The notes: generated from the letters alone by a model not told the origin. Positions 35,887 to 44,826 are shown, counted from the first letter of the stretch. The stretch is 64,000 nucleotides of DNA from Pseudomonas sp. Root71 (GCF_001429045.1 NZ_LMHY01000012.1:155187-219186); one strand, 5' to 3'. Made by a program: numbers and translations.

Positions 35887-38154
35887 ATGAGCTTCGGCGC
35901 CGATGAAGAGATCCTTCAGGATTTCCTGGTTGAGGCCGGCGAGATTCTAGAGCAACTGTCCGAGCAACTGGTCGAGCTGGAAAGCCGTCCGGATGATGCG
36001 GATCTGCTCAATGCAATTTTTCGCGGTTTTCACACTGTAAAAGGGGGCGCCGGCTTCCTCCAGCTCAACGAGCTGGTGGAGTGCTGCCACATCGCCGAGA
36101 ACGTGTTCGACATCCTGCGCAAGGGTGAGCGTCGCGTCGACTCGGAACTGATGGACGTGGTTCTCGAAGCCCTGGACGCGGTGAACAGCATGTTCAGCGA
36201 GGTCCGCGAACGCAGCCCGATCACGGCCGCGACACCGCAACTGCTCGCGGCGCTGGCCCGGTTGGCCGAGCCGCAATCGGCTGACGAAGTGGCGCCTGCG
36301 CCCGTCGCCGAGGTGATTGAAGAACCGGTGGCCGAATCCGGTTCCGACGACATCACCGACACCGAATTCGAACAACTGCTGGACTCGCTGAACGCCGTCA
36401 AGGCCCAGGCCGAGGCCCCGACGGTTGCTCCAGCGCCCGCCGGCAATGCCGCTGGCAGCGACGAAATCACCGATGCCGAGTTCGAGTCGTTGCTCGATCA
36501 ACTGCACGGTAAAGGCCAGTTCGCCGTTGACGCGGTTGTCCCGGCGACCGCTGCGCCAGAAGTGCCGAAAGCGGCTGGCGACAGTTCCGATATTACTGAC
36601 GACGAATTCGAAGCACTGCTCGACCAACTGCACGGCAAGGGTAACTTTGCTGTCGAGGCTTTGGAGTCGGCCATTGCTTCGGTGCCTGCACCTGCGGCAC
36701 CAAGCGCGGTGGCGGCCGGCAGCGATCTGATTTCCGATCACGAGTTCGAAGCGCTGCTCGACGAATTGCACGGCAAAGGCAAGTTCACTGAAGTGGGCGC
36801 AACGGCTGGAACGGCAACCGGCGCCAACGCCTCGGTTGTGGCACCTGCCGCCAAGGCAGCCGCGCCGAAACCCGTGGCGAAGGCTCCTGAGCCAAAAGCC
36901 GAAACACCGGCCCCTGTGGCCGCCGCCGCACCGGCTGCTGCCCGCGCCCCGGCCGCGCCTGCTGCGGAAAAACCGGCGAGCGAAGCCGAGACCACCGTGC
37001 GTGTCGATACCGCGCGTCTCGACGAGATCATGAACATGGTCGGCGAGTTGGTGCTGGTGCGTAACCGCCTGGTCCGCCTGGGTCTCAACAGCGGCGACGA
37101 AGCCATGTCCAAGGCCGTGTCGAACCTCGACGTGGTCACCGCCGACCTGCAAACCGCGGTCATGAAGACCCGGATGCAACCGATCAAGAAAGTCTTCGGA
37201 CGCTTCCCGCGCCTGGTCCGCGACCTGGCTCGCCAGCTCAAGAAAGAGATCAACCTGGAACTGGTCGGTGAAGAAACCGACCTCGACAAGAACCTCGTCG
37301 AGGCCCTGGCCGATCCGTTGGTCCACTTGGTGCGCAACGCAGTCGACCACGGCATCGAATCTCCGGAAGAGCGCGAAGCCTCGGGCAAGGCCCGTGGCGG
37401 CAAGGTCATCCTGGCGGCCGAGCAGGAGGGCGATCACATCCTGCTGTCGATCTCCGATGACGGCAAAGGCATGGACCCGAATGTCCTGCGCTCCATCGCG
37501 GTTAAACGCGGTGTGATGGACAAGGATGCCGCCGATCGCCTGAGCGACACCGAATGCTACAACCTGATCTTCGCCCCGGGTTTCTCGACCAAGACCGAGA
37601 TCTCCGACGTGTCGGGTCGCGGCGTGGGCATGGACGTGGTGAAAACCAAGATTTCCCAGCTCAACGGCTCGATCAACATCTACTCGGCCAAGGGCCAGGG
37701 TTCGAAGATCGTTATCAAGGTGCCGCTGACCCTGGCGATCATGCCGACGCTGATGGTGATGCTCGGCAACCAGGCGTTCGCGTTCCCGCTGGTGAACGTC
37801 AACGAGATCTTCCACCTCGACCTGTCGACCACCAACGTCGTGGACGGCCAGGAAGTGGTGATCGTGCGGGACAAGGCGCTGCCATTGTTCTATCTCAAAC
37901 GCTGGCTGGTCAGCTCCGCCGCTCACGAAGAGCAGCGCGAGGGCCATGTGGTGATCCTTTCGGTGGGCACGCAGCGGATCGGCTTTGTCGTCGATCAACT
38001 GGTGGGCCAGGAAGAAGTGGTCATCAAGCCATTGGGCAAAATGCTCCAGGGAACTCCGGGCATGTCCGGCGCCACCATTACCGGTGACGGCCGCATCGCG
38101 CTGATTCTCGATGTTCCGAGCATGCTCAAGCGTTACGCCACACGGCGTATTTGA
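35887..38154 (+). CDS. cheA: Chemotaxis histidine kinase CheA with a four-copy linker motif
   Basis: 755 aa, long for CheA. P1 Hpt domain with His49 in FHTVKGGAGFL; a linker of about 260 residues (105-370) with four copies of an ITDxEFExLLD-type motif and Pro/Ala-rich spacers; P3 dimerisation helix RVDTARLDEIMNMVGEL; P4 ATPase with N-box HLVRNAVDHGIE from 479; P5 CheW-like domain at the C-terminus. It phosphorylates CheY and CheB. The linker motif may be a docking site for the ParP-like protein encoded at 41926-42885; see findings. Confidence 0.96.
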   Translation: MSFGADEEILQDFLVEAGEILEQLSEQLVELESRPDDADLLNAIFRGFHTVKGGAGFLQLNELVECCHIAENVFDILRKGERRVDSELMDVVLEALDAVNSMFSEVRERSPITAATPQLLAALARLAEPQSADEVAPAPVAEVIEEPVAESGSDDITDTEFEQLLDSLNAVKAQAEAPTVAPAPAGNAAGSDEITDAEFESLLDQLHGKGQFAVDAVVPATAAPEVPKAAGDSSDITDDEFEALLDQLHGKGNFAVEALESAIASVPAPAAPSAVAAGSDLISDHEFEALLDELHGKGKFTEVGATAGTATGANASVVAPAAKAAAPKPVAKAPEPKAETPAPVAAAAPAAARAPAAPAAEKPASEAETTVRVDTARLDEIMNMVGELVLVRNRLVRLGLNSGDEAMSKAVSNLDVVTADLQTAVMKTRMQPIKKVFGRFPRLVRDLARQLKKEINLELVGEETDLDKNLVEALADPLVHLVRNAVDHGIESPEEREASGKARGGKVILAAEQEGDHILLSISDDGKGMDPNVLRSIAVKRGVMDKDAADRLSDTECYNLIFAPGFSTKTEISDVSGRGVGMDVVKTKISQLNGSINIYSAKGQGSKIVIKVPLTLAIMPTLMVMLGNQAFAFPLVNVNEIFHLDLSTTNVVDGQEVVIVRDKALPLFYLKRWLVSSAAHEEQREGHVVILSVGTQRIGFVVDQLVGQEEVVIKPLGKMLQGTPGMSGATITGDGRIALILDVPSMLKRYATRRI
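36343..36789 (+). repeat. Four imperfect coding repeats in the CheA linker
   Basis: Encoded copies at residues about 153-174, 190-214, 233-258 and 278-301. Each reads (S)D-x-I-T/S-D-x-E-F-E-x-L-L-D-x-L; the last three continue with HGKG-x-F. Nucleotide identity between copies is lower than protein similarity, so the repeats are old and under selection. Confidence 0.85.
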
Positions 38155-38202
38155 TTCTGGTGGAGCGGGGCGCCTGGCCTCGCTCCATCTAATGGAGTGT
38201 TT

Positions 38203-39333
38203 ATGGCAGTCAAAGTCCTGGTGGTGGACGATTCGGGGTTTTTCCGCCGCCGCGTCTCGGAAATTCTTTCAGCGGATTCCAATATCCAGGTCGTCGGCAC
38301 GGCGACCAACGGCAAAGAGGCGATTGATCAGGCGCTGGCCCTCAAGCCCGACGTGATCACCATGGACTACGAGATGCCGATGATGGACGGCATCACTGCC
38401 GTGCGGCACATCATGCAACGCTGCCCGACCCCGGTCCTGATGTTCTCATCGCTGACCCACGAAGGCGCCCGGGTCACCCTCGATGCGCTGGATGCCGGCG
38501 CGGTGGACTTCCTGCCGAAGAATTTCGAAGACATCTCGCGCAACCCCGAGAAGGTCAAGCAACTGCTGTGCGAAAAGATCCTGAGCATCTCGCGCAGCAA
38601 TCGTCGCGTCAGCACTTACAGCGCTCCGGCGCCTGTGGCCGCACCCGCTCCAACACCCGCGTCTTCCAGTATCGGCAGTTACGGCAGCAGCGCGCCCGTG
38701 CGTCCGGCGCCAGCACCGATCCCTGCGCGGACCCATGGGGCCACGGCGTCGTCGCCCGCGCCGAAACGCAAAGCCTACAAACTGGTGGCCATCGGTACGT
38801 CCACTGGCGGCCCGGTCGCGCTGCAGCGGGTCTTGACCCAATTGCCGGCCAACTTCCCGGCCCCGATCGTGCTGGTCCAACACATGCCGGCCGCCTTCAC
38901 CAAGGCCTTCGCCGAGCGCCTGGACAAGCTCTGCCGCATCAGCGTCAAGGAAGCCGAGGATGGCGATATCCTGCGTCCGGGCCTGGCGCTACTGGCGCCG
39001 GGTGGCAAGCAGATGATGATCGACGGCCGTGGCGCGGTGAAAATCCTCCCGGGTGACGAACGTCTCAACTACAAGCCGTGCGTGGACATCACCTTCGGTT
39101 CGGCAGCCAGGACCTACGGTGACAAAGTTCTGGCGGTGGTCCTGACCGGCATGGGCGCCGACGGCCGCGAAGGCGCGCGCCTGCTCAAGCAGGGCGGCAG
39201 TTCGATCTGGGCGCAGGACGAAGCCAGTTGCGTGATCTACGGCATGCCGATGGCCATCGTCAAAGCTGAACTCGCCGACGCGGTGTACAGCCTCGACGAC
39301 ATTGGCAAGCACCTGGTCGAGGCCTGTATCTGA
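38203..39333 (+). CDS. cheB: Chemotaxis protein-glutamate methylesterase CheB
   Basis: 376 aa. Receiver domain with Asp55 in [11 protein letters not shown], a Pro/Ala/Ser linker, and a C-terminal methylesterase with Ser200 in GTSTGGP and Asp in TGMGADG. Start ATG 38203 five bases after TGGAG; GTG 38197 is a less likely start. Stop TGA overlaps motC by one base. No cheR in this window. Confidence 0.95.
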   Translation: MAVKVLVVDDSGFFRRRVSEILSADSNIQVVGTATNGKEAIDQALALKPDVITMDYEMPMMDGITAVRHIMQRCPTPVLMFSSLTHEGARVTLDALDAGAVDFLPKNFEDISRNPEKVKQLLCEKILSISRSNRRVSTYSAPAPVAAPAPTPASSSIGSYGSSAPVRPAPAPIPARTHGATASSPAPKRKAYKLVAIGTSTGGPVALQRVLTQLPANFPAPIVLVQHMPAAFTKAFAERLDKLCRISVKEAEDGDILRPGLALLAPGGKQMMIDGRGAVKILPGDERLNYKPCVDITFGSAARTYGDKVLAVVLTGMGADGREGARLLKQGGSSIWAQDEASCVIYGMPMAIVKAELADAVYSLDDIGKHLVEACI

Positions 39334-40073
39334 TGGATGTTCTAAGCCTGATTGGCATCATCATGGCCTTTGTCGCCATCATCGGCGGCAACTACCTTGA
39401 AGGCGGTCACCTTGGCGCCCTGGCCAACGGTCCGGCAGCGCTGATCGTGCTCGGCGGCACCATTGGCGCCGCGCTGCTGCAATCGCCGATGAGCGCCTTC
39501 AAGCGCGCCATGCAGATCCTCACCTGGATCCTGTTCCCGCCCCGTGTCGACCTGGCCGGTGGCATCGACCGCGTGGTGAACTGGAGCCTGACCGCCCGCA
39601 AGGAAGGCCTGCTGGGCCTCGAAGGCATCGCTGACGCCGAGCCCGACAACTACGCACGCAAAGGTCTGCAACTGCTGGTTGACGGCGCCGAGCCGGAAGC
39701 GATCCGCAGCATTCTGGAAGTGGATTTCTACACCCAGGAAAGCCGCGACATCGAAGCGGCCAAAGTCTTCGAAAGCATGGGCGGTTACGCGCCGACCATC
39801 GGCATCATCGGTGCGGTGATGGGCCTGATTCATGTCATGGGCAACCTCGCTGATCCATCGCAACTGGGCAGCGGTATTGCCGTGGCGTTCGTCGCCACCA
39901 TCTACGGCGTGGCCAGTGCCAACCTGGTGCTGCTGCCGATCGCCGCCAAACTCAAATCCATTGCGCTGCGCCAGTCGCGTTATCGCGAAATGCTGCTGGA
40001 AGGGCTCCTGTCGATCGCCGAAGGTGAAAACCCACGCTCCATTGAGTTGAAGCTTCAGGGCTTCATGGATTAA
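39333..40073 (+). CDS. motC: Flagellar stator subunit MotC (MotA family)
   Basis: 246 aa with four transmembrane helices and a large cytoplasmic loop carrying conserved charged residues. Position between cheB and motD matches MotC of P. aeruginosa (second stator set needed for swarming and high-load swimming). ATG overlaps the cheB stop. Confidence 0.94.
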   Translation: MDVLSLIGIIMAFVAIIGGNYLEGGHLGALANGPAALIVLGGTIGAALLQSPMSAFKRAMQILTWILFPPRVDLAGGIDRVVNWSLTARKEGLLGLEGIADAEPDNYARKGLQLLVDGAEPEAIRSILEVDFYTQESRDIEAAKVFESMGGYAPTIGIIGAVMGLIHVMGNLADPSQLGSGIAVAFVATIYGVASANLVLLPIAAKLKSIALRQSRYREMLLEGLLSIAEGENPRSIELKLQGFMD

Positions 40074-40085
40074 GGGAATAAACTC

Positions 40086-40976
40086 ATGGCCCGTCGTCGG
40101 CATCAGGAAGAACACGTTAACCACGAGCGCTGGCTGGTGTCCTATGCGGATTTCATCACCTTGCTGTTCGCCTTTTTCGTGGTGATGTACTCGATCTCGT
40201 CGATCAATGAAGGCAAGTACAAGGTCATTTCCGAGGCGCTGATCGGGGTCTTTACCGATTCCGATCGTTCGCTCAAGCCCATCCCGATCGGTGACGAGCG
40301 GCCGAAGACCGTGACCCCGGCCAAGCCGCTGGTCAAGGACAGTGACCAGGTCGATGCCGGCGTCTCCGGCGCCAGCGATCCGCTCAAGAGCATTGCCGAC
40401 GACATCAGTGCGGCGTTCGGTGACCTGATCAGCTCCAACCAGATGACCGTGCGCGGCAACGAGTTGTGGGTCGAGATCGAACTCAATTCCAGCCTGTTGT
40501 TCGGCAGCGGCGACGCCATGCCCAGCGACATCGCGTTCAACATCATCGACAAGGTCGCGGCGATCCTGAAACCGTTCGACAACCCGATCCATGTCGAAGG
40601 TTTCACCGACGATCAACCGATCCGCACCGCGCAGTACCCGACCAACTGGGAGCTGTCCTCGGCCCGCTCGGCGAGCATCGTGCGCATGCTGGCGATGCAG
40701 GGAGTGAACCCCGGTCGCCTGGCTTCGGTGGGTTACGGCGAGTTTCAGCCGGTGGCCAACAACGCCACCGCTGAAGGCCGCGCCCGCAATCGTCGCGTGG
40801 TGCTGGTGGTATCGCGCAACCTCGATGTTCGCCGCAGCCTGACCGGCACCGGAACCGCCCATGCGCAACCGGATGCCGCATTGAAGCGTGCTGGCACACA
40901 AACTGCACCGACCCCGGTCAAGTCGCCGGTACGAGAGAACGCCGTCAATTCTCCGTCACCCGCATTAACACGTTGA
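40086..40976 (+). CDS. motD: Flagellar stator subunit MotD (MotB family)
   Basis: 296 aa. One transmembrane helix with the proton-binding Asp in YADFITLLFAFFVVMY (about 20-35), then an OmpA-type peptidoglycan-binding domain about 140-250 (GFTDDQPI, ANNATAEGRARNRRVVL), and a disordered tail. Pairs with MotC. Confidence 0.95.
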   Translation: MARRRHQEEHVNHERWLVSYADFITLLFAFFVVMYSISSINEGKYKVISEALIGVFTDSDRSLKPIPIGDERPKTVTPAKPLVKDSDQVDAGVSGASDPLKSIADDISAAFGDLISSNQMTVRGNELWVEIELNSSLLFGSGDAMPSDIAFNIIDKVAAILKPFDNPIHVEGFTDDQPIRTAQYPTNWELSSARSASIVRMLAMQGVNPGRLASVGYGEFQPVANNATAEGRARNRRVVLVVSRNLDVRRSLTGTGTAHAQPDAALKRAGTQTAPTPVKSPVRENAVNSPSPALTR

Positions 40977-41019
40977 GCTATTTCTCGGTCGATCCGTTCG
41001 GCCGGGAGGAACAATCCGA

Positions 41020-41808
41020 ATGAGAGTCTGGGCAGTCGCCAATCAAAAGGGTGGTGTCGGTAAAACCACTTCCTCCATCGCTTTAGCCGGTTTACTGGCG
41101 GAGGCGGGCAAGCGCGTGGTCGTGGTCGATCTCGACCCCCACGGCTCGATGACCAGCTACTTCGGCTACGATCCCGACGCCCTGGAGCACAGCAGCTACG
41201 ACCTGTTCCTGCACAAGGGCAACGTGCCCCAAGGCCTGCCGGGTCAACTGCTGCTGTCGACCAGTGACGAACGCATCTCCCTGTTGCCCTCCAGCACCGC
41301 GCTGGCCACCCTTGAGCGCCAGTCGCCGGGGCAGAGCGGTTTGGGCCTGGTGATTGCCAAGAGCCTGGCGCAATTGTGGCAGGACTTCGATTACGCCGTG
41401 ATCGACAGCCCGCCCTTGCTTGGCGTGCTGATGGTCAATGCCTTGGCGGCGAGCCAGCAGCTGGTGATCCCGGTGCAGACCGAACACCTGGCGGTCAAGG
41501 GCCTGGAGCGCATGGTCAACACCTTGGCGATGATCAACCGTTCGCGCAAACAGGCGTTGCCCTTCACCATCGTGCCGACCCTGTTTGACCGACGCACCCA
41601 GGCGTCCCTCGGAACCTTGCGCGTGCTGCGCGACAAATTCCCCGAGGAAATCTGGCAAGGCTACATCCCGGTGGACACGCGCCTGCGCGATGCCAGCCGC
41701 GCCGGTCTGACGCCTTCGCAGTTCGACGGCAAGAGCCGTGGCGTTCTCGCTTACCGCGCGTTGCTCAAGCATTTGCTGGCGGCGCAACTTGTCGCGCAGG
41801 TGGCGTGA
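41020..41808 (+). CDS. parC: ParA-family ATPase, ParC-type chemotaxis array positioner
   Basis: 262 aa. Deviant Walker A QKGGVGKTT with Lys10 and Lys15, plus VVDLDPHGS and DYAVIDSPP motifs of the ParA/MinD family. It sits inside the chemotaxis operon, not next to a parB or parS site, so the chromosome-segregation role is unlikely; ParC in Vibrio places the chemotaxis array at the pole together with ParP. The name rests on family and context. GGGAGGAACAATCCG precedes ATG. Confidence 0.85.
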   Translation: MRVWAVANQKGGVGKTTSSIALAGLLAEAGKRVVVVDLDPHGSMTSYFGYDPDALEHSSYDLFLHKGNVPQGLPGQLLLSTSDERISLLPSSTALATLERQSPGQSGLGLVIAKSLAQLWQDFDYAVIDSPPLLGVLMVNALAASQQLVIPVQTEHLAVKGLERMVNTLAMINRSRKQALPFTIVPTLFDRRTQASLGTLRVLRDKFPEEIWQGYIPVDTRLRDASRAGLTPSQFDGKSRGVLAYRALLKHLLAAQLVAQVA

Positions 41809-41824
41809 CATGAGCCCAATTCCC

Positions 41825-41913
41825 GTAGGAGCTGCCGCAGGCTGCGATCTTTTGATCTTGCTTGGCGGAGCCCTTGATATCGCTAAAAGATCGCAGCCTG
41901 CGGCAGCTCCTAC
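41825..41913. repeat. GTAGGAGCTGCCGCAGGCTG-type palindrome between parC and parP
   Basis: Arms GTAGGAGCTGCCGCAGGCTG... (41825-41852) and the complement ending CGGCAGCTCCTAC (41885-41913), nearly perfect over about 28 bp, loop 32 bp. Same family as 59487-59563. It fills almost the whole parC-parP gap, and the parP ribosome binding site AGGGGGA lies at its right edge. Confidence 0.9.
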
Positions 41914-41925
41914 AGGGGGATGCCG

Positions 41926-42885
41926 ATGAATCGGCCATTGAAGCTCACATCGCGCCCGCAACTGGCGTTGCAGTCGTACCTGGACAGCCTGCTGCAAGAC
42001 GCGACCGAGGACATGGCGCCTGAGATTGAGGCGCTGGCCGAAGTTGTCGAAGCGGTGAAAGTCATCGAAGAGCAAGCCGTGCTGGACGAGTTCCAGGCTG
42101 CGGTGCTCGAGGAGCAGGTCCGGGATGCACAGAAGTCCGCAGTGGCTGCCGCGCCGGTTGTTGCGCCTTTGGCAAAGACTCCCGTAGCCGTGGCCGAAGC
42201 CCCGGAACCCGTTCTGGCACCGGTTTCGACCCTTGCGCCACTGTTGCAAACCCTGGTGGTTCCCGTCATTGACGTGCCGGTAGAGCTGGTGACACCGCAG
42301 ATCGAGGAGCCTCAGGCGCTGGTGCCGCCAGTCGTTGAAGTGCACCTGCCGCCGAGCAATACGCCGCCACCGGTGGAAACCGATGGTCGGCCGTCCTGGG
42401 CTGCCGAACCCTTCGAATGCCTGTTGTTCGATGTTGCCGGCTTGACCCTGGCGGTGCCGCTGGTGTGCCTGGGGTCGATTTACTCCCTGGCCGGCCACGA
42501 GTTGACGCCGTTGTTCGGTCAGCCGGAGTGGTTCCTGGGCATCCTGCCGAGCCAGGCCGGCAACCTCAAGGTGCTCGATACCGCGCGTTGGGTCATGCCC
42601 GACCGTTATCGCGACGATTTCAAGCAGGGCCTGCAATACGTGATTTCGGTGCAAGGCTACGAGTGGGGGCTGGCGGTGCATCAGGTCAGCCGCTCGTTGC
42701 GTCTGGACCCGAATGAAATCAAATGGAGAAGTCATCGAGGTCAGCGGCCATGGCTCGCCGGCACGGTGATTGAACACATGTGCGCCTTGCTCGACGTCGC
42801 CTCGTTGGCCGAGCTGATCGCCAGTGGCGGGGCAAAGCACATGTCCGGCAGCAAGCCGGGCCACAAACCGACATCAGTCAAATAA
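41926..42885 (+). CDS. parP: CheW-like protein ParP, chemotaxis array localisation
   Basis: 319 aa. N-terminal helix and a Pro/Val/Ala-rich linker (about 80-145), then a CheW-like domain about 160-300 (CLLFDVAGLTLAVPLVCLGS). It has the domain order of ParP, which in Vibrio binds CheA, receptors and ParC. ATG 41926 has AGGGGGA six bases upstream, in the right edge of a REP-like palindrome; ATG 41920 in the same frame is too close to the RBS. A 39-codon frame from ATG 41810 through the palindrome stops at 41929, overlapping this start. Confidence 0.82.
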   Translation: MNRPLKLTSRPQLALQSYLDSLLQDATEDMAPEIEALAEVVEAVKVIEEQAVLDEFQAAVLEEQVRDAQKSAVAAAPVVAPLAKTPVAVAEAPEPVLAPVSTLAPLLQTLVVPVIDVPVELVTPQIEEPQALVPPVVEVHLPPSNTPPPVETDGRPSWAAEPFECLLFDVAGLTLAVPLVCLGSIYSLAGHELTPLFGQPEWFLGILPSQAGNLKVLDTARWVMPDRYRDDFKQGLQYVISVQGYEWGLAVHQVSRSLRLDPNEIKWRSHRGQRPWLAGTVIEHMCALLDVASLAELIASGGAKHMSGSKPGHKPTSVK

Positions 42886-42961
42886 ACAAAACAGGCGACG
42901 TCACTCTGATGATGTTGCACGGAACACACACCGCCAGGGCGGTTTCTTGAGGGGGCAGGGT

Positions 42962-43447
42962 ATGAATGACAAGGCAACGGCGGCAAAGGGTTCCGAAGAT
43001 CCGATCCTGCAATGGGTCACCTTCAAGCTGGATAACGAGACCTACGGCATCAACGTGATGCGCGTTCAGGAAGTCCTGCGTTACACCGAAATCGCCCCGG
43101 TCCCGGGTGCCCCGAGCTATGTGCTGGGCATCATCAACCTGCGCGGCAACGTCGTCACCGTGATCGACACTCGCCAGCGCTTCGGCCTGATGAATGCCGA
43201 AATCAGCGACAACACCCGTATCGTCATCATCGAAGCCGACAAGCAAGTGGTCGGGATCATGGTCGACAGCGTGGCCGAAGTGGTTTACCTGCGTCAGTCG
43301 GAAATCGAAACCGCGCCGAACGTGGGTAACGAAGAGTCCGCCAAGTTCATTCAAGGCGTGTGCAACAAGAACAACGAATTGCTCATCCTGGTCGAGCTCG
43401 ACAAGATGATGAGCGAAGAAGAATGGTCGGAACTGGAGAGTATCTGA
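42962..43447 (+). CDS. cheW: Chemotaxis coupling protein CheW
   Basis: 161 aa, single CheW domain. Start ATG 42962 follows GGGGGCAGGGT and gives MNDKATAAKGSEDPILQWV; the upstream frame extension is non-conserved. Links receptors to CheA. The stop is directly followed by the TTG start of the DUF2802 gene. Confidence 0.95.
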   Translation: MNDKATAAKGSEDPILQWVTFKLDNETYGINVMRVQEVLRYTEIAPVPGAPSYVLGIINLRGNVVTVIDTRQRFGLMNAEISDNTRIVIIEADKQVVGIMVDSVAEVVYLRQSEIETAPNVGNEESAKFIQGVCNKNNELLILVELDKMMSEEEWSELESI

Positions 43448-43840
43448 TTGATTCTCGAGGTGGCGGTCATTGTCCTGTTCCTGTTCTGGGCAGGCACGCT
43501 GGCAATGTTCCTGGCGTACATTCGCGGTCAGAAGCAGATCGTCGCGCAACAGGCCAAGGTTGATGCGCTGCGCGATCAGCGCATCAAGGACCTGGCCAAG
43601 CGCGTCGACGACTACCAGAACGGCAACGTGCGCATGGGCGAAGACCTGCATGAACTGCGGGCGATCGTGGCGCCATTGCCGGACAAACTCGCTCAGCTGG
43701 AACAACGCGACCCCACAAGCCTGTCGTTTGCCCAGGCGGCGCGACTGGTCGGGATGGGCGCCAGCGTCAACGAACTGACCCAGTCCTGCGGCTTGACCCA
43801 GGCTGAAGCGGAGTTGATGAGCAAGCTGCACAAGAACTGA
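43448..43840 (+). CDS. DUF2802 protein, membrane-anchored
   Basis: 130 aa with one N-terminal transmembrane helix (VAVIVLFLFWAGTLAMFLAY) and a cytosolic coiled segment (about 30-90), ending in LTQAEAELMSKLHKN, an HTH-like helical tail. TTG start abuts the cheW stop. It is the usual last gene of the pseudomonad che operon; function unknown. Its 3' end is part of a segment duplicated at 44640-44826. Confidence 0.75.
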   Translation: MILEVAVIVLFLFWAGTLAMFLAYIRGQKQIVAQQAKVDALRDQRIKDLAKRVDDYQNGNVRMGEDLHELRAIVAPLPDKLAQLEQRDPTSLSFAQAARLVGMGASVNELTQSCGLTQAEAELMSKLHKN

Positions 43841-44010
43841 GTGTTGCGATCAGGCTGAAATCGCTTTCGTCGGAACGCCGCCCGGAGCAAGCCCGCTCCC
43901 ACACTGGATCAATGTCGTACACAAAATTTGTGTCACAGAAGACCAAATGTGGGAGCGGGCTTGCTCGCGAAGGCGTCTTGGAATGCGCAGCAATCTTCCC
44001 CGCGATCCGA
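43809..44010. repeat. Direct repeat, copy 1: DUF2802 3' end, REP pair and a stub of the flhX 3' end
   Basis: Starts with CGGAGTTGATGAGCAAGC inside DUF2802 and continues to a segment whose reverse complement reads CGCGGGGAAGATTGCTG, a degraded copy of the end of the flhX gene. The first 34 bases match copy 2 (44640-44673) at 32 positions; the middle includes homologous REP arms and the shared spacer CGTACACAAAAT. See finding. The 310-bp gap 43841-44150 holds this repeat plus about 140 bp of leader before the next gene, with no clear promoter. Confidence 0.8.
43877..43976. repeat. REP-type inverted pair
   Basis: GGAGCAAGCCCGCTCCCACA on the left faces TGTGGGAGCGGGCTTGCTCG on the right, same family as 23494-23585. 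Lies inside direct-repeat copy 1. Confidence 0.88.
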
Positions 44011-44150
44011 CTCATTCCTCTCTATCTTCAGACAGGGATTACGCTGTCGTAGTCTCCTGCCTATAACATTCTCAGATCCCACCGTCTTGTGATCGCAAAC
44101 AGCGATCAGTAGTTTGATCTGCTCAAACATACACAGTGCCAGGAAGGCTT

Positions 44151-44648
44151 ATGATCGACATTTTGCGTGGTACACCGCTGTGGGTTTATGCGGTGTTTTT
44201 TATTCTGAGCTACTACGGTGTCAGCGCCTGTTTCAGGAGCCACGTATCGAAAAGGTCATTGCAGATATCGCCCGTGATATTCGTGGCGTTGTCCCTCGCA
44301 TCGCTCAATCCCTCCCAGGAAATTGCAATCCAGCTTTCAGTCTATACATTGGGATTGCTTGCGGGGTGGTTGCTGGCACTGCGTTTTTTCTCGTACAACA
44401 ATGTGCAGTGCGAGGGGCAACATCTGGTTCTACCCGGTACGATCAAGGTACTGATTGTGTATTGGGGCTTTTTTGCCTGGCGTTATTACGAAGGTTACCA
44501 GGCGGCCATGTACCCGGAACTGGCCAATGAAATGTCGGCGGTCGCGGGGGCGGCGCTGGGGGCAGGGCTCATCAATGGTTTGATTGTTGGTCGCAGTTTC
44601 AAGCTATTGCGTTTTTTCAGGTTTGAACACGTGACGCCTCGGAGTTGA
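44151..44648 (+). CDS. Small integral membrane protein (DUF6622-like)
   Basis: 165 aa with about four transmembrane helices. The start MIDILRGTPLWVYAVFFILS resembles the DUF6622 family of unknown function. ATG 44151 lies after AGGAAGGCTT; an upstream GTG-type start is less supported. Its last codons fall inside direct-repeat copy 2, so the natural C-terminus may have been replaced by the repeat (stop TGA at 44646-44648). AT content is higher than in neighbours, suggesting it is an insertion in this otherwise conserved gap. Function not predictable. Confidence 0.68.
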   Translation: MIDILRGTPLWVYAVFFILSYYGVSACFRSHVSKRSLQISPVIFVALSLASLNPSQEIAIQLSVYTLGLLAGWLLALRFFSYNNVQCEGQHLVLPGTIKVLIVYWGFFAWRYYEGYQAAMYPELANEMSAVAGAALGAGLINGLIVGRSFKLLRFFRFEHVTPRS

Positions 44649-44826
44649 TGAGCAAGTTGCGCAAGAACTGAGTTTTACAGTTTCTTGAGATTGCTATCGC
44701 GAGCAAGCTCGCTCCCACAGTAGTTGTATCTCGTACACAAAATACGTGTTCACTGAAGATCAAATGTGGGAGCGAGCTTGCTCGCGATGGCGGCCTTGAA
44801 AACTCAGTAGTCTTCCCCGCGTTCGG
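44640..44826. repeat. Direct repeat, copy 2: DUF2802 3' end, REP pair and the true flhX 3' end
   Basis: CGGAGTTGATGAGCAAGT... again encodes a DUF2802-like tail (SELMSKLRKN then stop), followed by a homologous REP pair with the shared spacer CGTACACAAAAT and then the genuine end of flhX (minus strand). About 187 bp against 202 bp in copy 1. Confidence 0.8.
44693..44793. repeat. REP-type inverted pair
   Basis: GCGAGCAAGCTCGCTCCCAC on the left faces GTGGGAGCGAGCTTGCTCGC on the right. Lies inside direct-repeat copy 2. Confidence 0.88.

Noticed and set aside
35947..37998. 683-aa open frame on the minus strand over cheA
   Set aside because: Shadow of cheA; sequence is His/Gly/Arg-rich noise opposite conserved CheA domains.
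41020..41808. Chromosome-partition parA
   Set aside because: No parB, no parS-like sites and no other segregation genes nearby; the gene is inside the chemotaxis operon followed by a CheW-like protein, which fits ParC.
39342..42864. 519-aa and 590-aa minus-strand frames opposite motC-motD and parC-parP
   Set aside because: Both cover several genes with intact family motifs on the plus strand; no start signals.
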